Below, piece after piece: positions 5,339 to 7,772 of a stretch of 7,772 bases of DNA. The position numbers and the translations under genes were made by a program. How positions within the stretch are numbered: the first letter of the stretch is position 1; each line of letters begins with the position of its first letter. This DNA comes from Nitrospiraceae bacterium UBA6905 (GTDB taxonomy: Bacteria; Nitrospirota; Thermodesulfovibrionia; Thermodesulfovibrionales; UBA6898), in assembly GCA_002451165.1 (NCBI GenBank), contig DKBH01000126.1, forward strand, positions 1-7,772, given 5' to 3'. The notes below the pieces were generated by a model. It saw nothing but the letters and a program-made list of their open reading frames with translations. It was not told the origin of the DNA and did not search any database.

Positions 5339-5701
5339 TCAGTAAGTAAATACTACGGAATCTTTAGCATGCACAACCAGCTTGCCGGCATCGACAAAAT
5401 CCACCACTCCGGGGATACAACTCCCTTTTTGTATGCCGAAGGTTTGAGCAAAGGGGGAGCAGACATAGAGCCTGCCCCCCATATCTGAAAACATTTCTAT
5501 AAGTTCAAGAAGGGGAGGGAAGCTTCTGGCTTTCAACCCGTCAACATAGCCTTTTACTGCAGCATGTACGGCTCTGTCCATAAGGAATATTTCTGTATCA
5601 TATTCAAAGGATAGCGCTGTAACGGCCTGAGCAAAGACGCTCGATACAAGTTCGAGCTTTTCCTTAGGGTCCTGTGTTATAACATACATCATACGGGCCA
5701 A
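5339..5701 (-). CDS. Small DsrE-like sulfur-relay protein
   Basis: 120 aa, DsrE/DsrF/TusD-like alpha/beta fold. It opens with the strand MMYVITQDPKEK, has helix-rich segments AQAVTALSFEYDTEIFLMDRAV (about 25-45) and LLELIEMFSDMGGRLYVCSPFAQTFGI (64-90), and ends LVVHAKDSVVFTY. DsrE-family proteins pass persulfide sulfur through a conserved Cys; here C81 in YVCSPF is best placed and C95 in KGSCIPG is second. Third gene of the tusA operon, 22 nt after the preceding stop. The start is taken as TTG at 5699-5701 because GGGGAG lies 5 nt upstream; ATG codons at residues 4 and 5 are 14-17 nt from that site and remain possible. No transmembrane segment. The family is clear from fold pattern and context; the exact subfamily is not. 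Confidence 0.8.
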   Translation of the reverse strand: MARMMYVITQDPKEKLELVSSVFAQAVTALSFEYDTEIFLMDRAVHAAVKGYVDGLKARSFPPLLELIEMFSDMGGRLYVCSPFAQTFGIQKGSCIPGVVDFVDAGKLVVHAKDSVVFTY

Positions 5702-5723
5702 GGCAGCTCCCCGAAGAAAAAGA

Positions 5724-6263
5724 TTAAACGAAGAGTGTCGTATTGGAGTTAAAAGAACTACCCAGAAACGCCGCTACTCCGCCGAATTCTATACCATCCA
5801 TAAGGTCCTGCTGTTTGATACCCATGACATCCATGGACATCTGACAGGCGACGATTCTGACGCCGAACTCCACAGCCGTATCTACCAGATTCTGCAGCGT
5901 CGTCACATTCTTTTTCCCCATCATATACGTGAAAAGTTTCGGACCGATACCGGCAAAATTCATCTTGGATGTAGGCAGTTTTGCCGGGCCCTTCGGCCGC
6001 ATCATCGTAACCATCTTTTCAAGCATGTTCTTTCCGGCGCCCGTCATGGTGGGCTTTTTCAGTATGTCAAGCCCCCAAAAGGTCACAAAAATCGTAACTT
6101 CCTTTCCCATGGCAAGTGCACCATTCGCGATAATAAAGGCAGCCATTGCCTTGTCAAAATCACCGCTGAAGAGCACCATGGTCAAGTTCGACCGGTTGCC
6201 CTCCACCTTTGCCAAACGCTCCTCCAGCTCTTTTATCTTTTCCTGAACAGCATCTGCGCTCAT
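5724..6263 (-). CDS. DsrE/DsrF/DrsH-like family protein (DsrE2 type)
   Basis: 179 aa, the COG2210-type family that accompanies TusA and rhodaneses in sulfur-oxidising and sulfur-cycling microbes. A predicted coiled-coil N-terminus (AVQEKIKELEERLAKVEG, 5-22) leads into the core LTMVLFSGDFDKAMAAFIIANGALAMGKEVTIFVTFWGLDILKK (27-70). A variable basic insert follows (about 86-118), then VRIVACQMSMDVMGIKQQDLMDGIEFGGVAAFL with the single conserved Cys C140, the presumed persulfide carrier. Some relatives are membrane associated; here the 38-65 stretch is only moderately hydrophobic, so a soluble or peripheral protein is likely. The ATG at 6261-6263 has GGAGG 4 nt upstream. The tusA stop lies 10 nt before it, so translation is probably coupled. 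TusA is the likely sulfur-exchange partner. Confidence 0.92.
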   Translation of the reverse strand: MSADAVQEKIKELEERLAKVEGNRSNLTMVLFSGDFDKAMAAFIIANGALAMGKEVTIFVTFWGLDILKKPTMTGAGKNMLEKMVTMMRPKGPAKLPTSKMNFAGIGPKLFTYMMGKKNVTTLQNLVDTAVEFGVRIVACQMSMDVMGIKQQDLMDGIEFGGVAAFLGSSFNSNTTLFV

Positions 6264-6273
6264 ATATCCTCCA

Positions 6274-6498
6274 CTATTTCTTAGTAATTACTACCGTAAT
6301 GTCCTTGCCGGATTTGGTCAGACTGTTCATCGTATTTCCGGTCTCTTTGCACCATGCCTGGACATCAGGCTCAAACCCGGCATCATCACAGACAGCTTCA
6401 AATACATCGCCGGATGCTCCTTTTTTCACTGCAGCAGCCACCTTCATGATCGGCATGGGGCAGCTCATTCCCTTCAGATCGAGTGTTGTCTTTGCCAT
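6274..6498 (-). CDS. tusA: TusA-family sulfur carrier
   Basis: 74-aa cytosolic persulfide carrier of the TusA/SirA/YedF family, which accepts sulfur from cysteine desulfurases or rhodaneses and hands it to DsrE-type partners. Signature LDLKGMSCPMPIMK contains the CPxP motif with carrier C13. The two-helix, four-strand fold is complete: helix PIMKVAAAVKK, strand DVFEAVCDD, helix FEPDVQAWCKETGN, strand DITVVITKK. Extra cysteines C37 and C50 are common in non-tRNA-modification members. The ATG at 6496-6498 has AGGAGG 4 nt upstream. First gene of a three-gene operon with two DsrE-family genes, a grouping typical of sulfur trafficking rather than of tRNA thiolation (no tusBCD or mnmA here). Transcription likely starts near 6519 from the promoter next to nfo. 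Confidence 0.94.
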   Translation of the reverse strand: MAKTTLDLKGMSCPMPIMKVAAAVKKGASGDVFEAVCDDAGFEPDVQAWCKETGNTMNSLTKSGKDITVVITKK

Positions 6499-6525
6499 AT
6501 TTCCTCCTCAAGCAAAATAATGTAT

Positions 6526-6555
6526 ACTATATCCCATTGTTAAACAGTTTAGCAA
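6526..6555 (-). promoter_or_regulatory. tusA operon promoter with overlapping 19-bp palindromic operator
   Basis: Minus strand: -35-like TTGCTA (6550-6555, 4 of 6), 18-bp spacer, -10 TATAGT (6526-6531). Start is expected near 6519, 21 nt before the tusA ATG. A palindrome TTGTTAAAC-A-GTTTAGCAA (6537-6555), 8 of 9 arm positions paired, covers the -35 and most of the spacer, the typical place for a repressor. The stem is AT-rich and not followed by a T-run, so it is not an nfo terminator. The cognate regulator is unknown. Confidence 0.6.
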
Positions 6556-6561
6556 CTAAAA

Positions 6562-7413
6562 TCAGCCCTTGCCGATCAATGCCCTGACCGTTCCCAGGTT
6601 TCTCAGATCATCATCAGCAGTCATTTTCGGCGTTTCGAGGATTAGAGGAATCCGGGAAAAAAAAGGATGATTGACGAAGCGACTGAAGCTCTTCTTCCCG
6701 ATCATTCCCTCACCGATATGTTCGTGCCGGTCTACCCCAGAGCCCAAGGGTTTTTTTGCATCGTTCAGATGGATCAGCCTAAGGGCATCCCTGCCGCAAT
6801 GAGCCGAGATTTCTCTTGCAAGCACATCGAGGCCTTTTGCTGTGCAGATGTCATACCCGGCAGAGAAGGCATGGCAGGTATCAAGACATATGCCCGCGAT
6901 AAGGCCGCGAGGCACCTGCTGCAAAATCCCAGCAAGATCATGAATGCGGGACGTCACATCCCCGCGCTCACCTGCAGTATTCTCCAGCAGGAGCCGGGCT
7001 TTCCACGTTCCTGCAGCGGCGATCTGCTTCAACGCCTCGATCGCACGCCCCCGCGCTGTTCCGGGGTCGTCTCCTGCAGCACTCCCTGTATGTAGCACAA
7101 CAAACTCGGCATCGATTTGATCAGCGATGTTCAGCTCCTCGATTACCATGGCTATTGATTTTCTCAGTAGTTCCTGCCGAGATGTGGCCAGATTAATGAG
7201 GTAGGACGTATGTATGAACACCGGGGCAATATCATAGGACTTCTTTAAGGCCATGAAACGGACTATTTCCTCCTCCTGTCTGTTCCCGAGACCCCAGCCC
7301 CGGGGATTATGCGAGAAGATCTGCACCGTGGTGCAGCCGAGTTCCTTTGCCCGCTCAAGCCCCTTGTCTATACCGCCGGCAATTGAGACATGAACACCTA
7401 TCCTCCGTTGCAT
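6562..7413 (-). CDS. nfo: Endonuclease IV (AP endonuclease)
   Basis: 283-aa three-zinc TIM-barrel enzyme that cuts DNA 5' of abasic sites in base-excision repair; E. coli Nfo is 285 aa. All nine zinc ligands of the E. coli enzyme have counterparts: H68 (VFIHTSY), H108 (VVLHTGS), E144 (LLENTAG), D178 and H181 (CLDTCHAF), H215 (LIHLND), D228 and H230 (DRHEH), E260 (LILETP). The family signatures GICLDTCHAFSAGYD and GSGVDRHEHIGEG are intact, so activity is expected. The ATG at 7411-7413 puts GVHVS at residues 6-10, the usual distance. No ribosome site precedes it: CGGAGG falls inside codons 3-4. An extended -10 ends 5 nt upstream, implying a leaderless mRNA. The gene sits immediately after a terminator of the upstream unit, with tusA 63 nt downstream. 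Confidence 0.96.
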   Translation of the reverse strand: MQRRIGVHVSIAGGIDKGLERAKELGCTTVQIFSHNPRGWGLGNRQEEEIVRFMALKKSYDIAPVFIHTSYLINLATSRQELLRKSIAMVIEELNIADQIDAEFVVLHTGSAAGDDPGTARGRAIEALKQIAAAGTWKARLLLENTAGERGDVTSRIHDLAGILQQVPRGLIAGICLDTCHAFSAGYDICTAKGLDVLAREISAHCGRDALRLIHLNDAKKPLGSGVDRHEHIGEGMIGKKSFSRFVNHPFFSRIPLILETPKMTADDDLRNLGTVRALIGKG

Positions 7414-7418
7414 GGATT

Positions 7419-7446
7419 ATCATAACAAAAAAGCCCCCGGTGTCAT
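7419..7446 (-). promoter_or_regulatory. nfo promoter embedded in the upstream terminator
   Basis: Minus strand: -35-like ATGACA (7441-7446, 5 of 6) lies in the terminator loop. A 16-bp spacer follows, made of the right stem arm plus the T-run. Then comes the extended -10 TGT-TATGAT (TG at 7426-7427, hexamer 7419-7424, 5 of 6). The predicted start at about 7412 coincides with the nfo ATG. Confidence 0.6.
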
Positions 7447-7457
7447 GCCGGGGGCTT
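7427..7457 (-). terminator. Intrinsic terminator after the DUF1858/zinc-ribbon genes
   Basis: AAGCCCCCGG (7431-7440) and CCGGGGGCTT (7448-7457) form a perfect 10-bp GC-rich stem with a 7-nt loop. On the minus strand it ends in CTT running into six T in total (7427-7432). It lies 28 nt past the small gene's stop and 13 nt before the nfo ATG. Confidence 0.9.
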
Positions 7458-7485
7458 CGGGGTTCCCTTCCAACTTTCCCGACGC

Positions 7486-7614
7486 TCAGTGTCCCCCGCC
7501 GTGGATCAGGACCGGCAGGCAGCGAACGCAGACAAATTTCTCTTTTCCCTCGTGCAGACAGGGAAGAAGCACTCGCTCCGCATCGGTGATGCTACAGACA
7601 AAGCATTGTGCCAT
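7486..7614 (-). CDS. 42-aa four-cysteine zinc-ribbon-like protein
   Basis: A small complete gene: ATG at 7612-7614, TGA at 7486-7488. The ribosome site GGAGGG lies 5 nt upstream, inside the end of the DUF1858 gene, whose stop is 1 nt before this ATG; strong translational coupling is expected. Two CxxC knuckles, C4-F-V-C7 and C29-V-R-C32, are spaced as in a zinc ribbon. Between them is a PCLHEGKEKF segment with C19 and H21, and the tail is LPVLIHGGGH. This is the pattern of a structural zinc or redox-sensing mini-protein. I do not recognise a named family. The gene is followed by a strong terminator. Coupling to a CxxC redox protein suggests a shared thiol/metal role (inference). Confidence 0.8.
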   Translation of the reverse strand: MAQCFVCSITDAERVLLPCLHEGKEKFVCVRCLPVLIHGGGH

Positions 7615-7615
7615 A

Positions 7616-7772
7616 TCATCCCTCCAGCTCGTTCAGTTCCTTTACGATCTTGTCCGGGTCAAGGTTGTGCATCATAGCGCCGAACGAGAGCGATTCGACA
7701 TTAATGCCCGGACAGGTGAAGCATCCGTTGCCGAAATATTTCTGTATAACGTCCTTTGCCCCGGGAACATCC
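7616..7772 (-). CDS. DUF1858 (hybrid-cluster-protein-associated redox disulfide) protein, C-terminal part
   Basis: Only the last 51 residues are in the window. They read as the DUF1858 core: DVPGAKDVIQKYFGNGC, the CFTCPG redox pair (CxxC), INVESLSFGAMMHNLDPDKIVKELNELEG. This small domain is often encoded near hybrid cluster protein or sulfur/nitrogen redox enzymes in anaerobes, and is annotated as a redox disulfide domain; its biochemical role is unproven. The full protein is usually about 65-75 aa, so roughly 15-25 residues lie beyond the right edge. The gene overlaps functionally with the next one: its last codons contain the ribosome site of the zinc-ribbon gene. Confidence 0.88.
   Translation of the reverse strand, partial: DVPGAKDVIQKYFGNGCFTCPGINVESLSFGAMMHNLDPDKIVKELNELEG

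Noticed and set aside
5246..5488. 80-codon plus-strand frame entering the DsrE-like gene
   Set aside because: Half of it is antisense to the DsrE-like gene; basic, no motif, and only a chance ribosome-like sequence.
6537..6555. Palindrome before tusA as the nfo terminator
   Set aside because: AT-rich stem without a following T-run in the nfo direction; it overlaps promoter elements instead.
6667..7095. 142-codon plus-strand frame over nfo
   Set aside because: Antisense to an nfo frame with all nine metal ligands; not a separate gene.
7347..7677. Plus-strand frames over the terminator and zinc-ribbon gene
   Set aside because: They read through a terminator hairpin and are antisense to two genes with good ribosome sites and CxxC motifs.

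Overview
The window looks like chromosome from a free-living, Gram-negative bacterium. lpxC (lipid A synthesis) implies an LPS outer membrane. A perfect -24/-12 promoter and an NtrC-type activator imply sigma-54 regulation. A tusA/DsrE sulfur-transfer operon and a DUF1858 protein suggest anaerobic or sulfur-linked metabolism. The mixture recalls Nitrospirota or Desulfobacterota, but that placement is inference and no gene here fixes it. No mobile element, rRNA, tRNA or CRISPR array was seen.

Layout. (1) 1-1723, minus: a methylthio-nucleoside phosphorylase (mtnP-like) followed after 26 nt by a sigma-54-dependent response regulator that runs off the left edge. (2) 1750-3179: a palindromic extended -10 box separates mtnP from the divergent tldD metalloprotease gene, which begins with GTG directly behind the box. 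(3) 3180-4206, plus: a 139-bp regulatory stretch with a perfect sigma-54 promoter, a perfect FNR/FixK-type palindrome and an IHF-type match, then lpxC. (4) 4272-5103, minus: a winged-helix regulator with a degenerate nucleotidyltransferase domain, then a 28-codon Lys/Ala/Pro peptide gene, then an intrinsic terminator. The regulator's promoter carries three operator-like repeats spaced exactly 21 bp. (5) 5104-5338: gene-free. (6) 5339-6555, minus: operon tusA, a DsrE2-type protein and a small DsrE-like protein, behind a promoter overlapped by a 19-bp palindrome. (7) 6562-7772, minus: nfo (endonuclease IV), preceded by a terminator that appears to contain the nfo promoter. Upstream of that are a 42-aa four-cysteine zinc-ribbon-like gene and the end of a DUF1858 gene.

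The genes belong to separate housekeeping and stress modules: purine/methylthio salvage, protein maturation, envelope synthesis, sulfur trafficking and DNA repair. What unites the window is its control architecture. Four genes that begin transcripts (tldD, lpxC, the regulator, nfo) have no usable Shine-Dalgarno and have promoter elements 5-20 nt from the start codon, as expected for leaderless or near-leaderless mRNAs. The operon-internal genes have clear ribosome sites. Several proteins use cysteine pairs or persulfide cysteines (TusA, the DsrE proteins, DUF1858, the zinc-ribbon peptide and the CxC tail of the phosphorylase).
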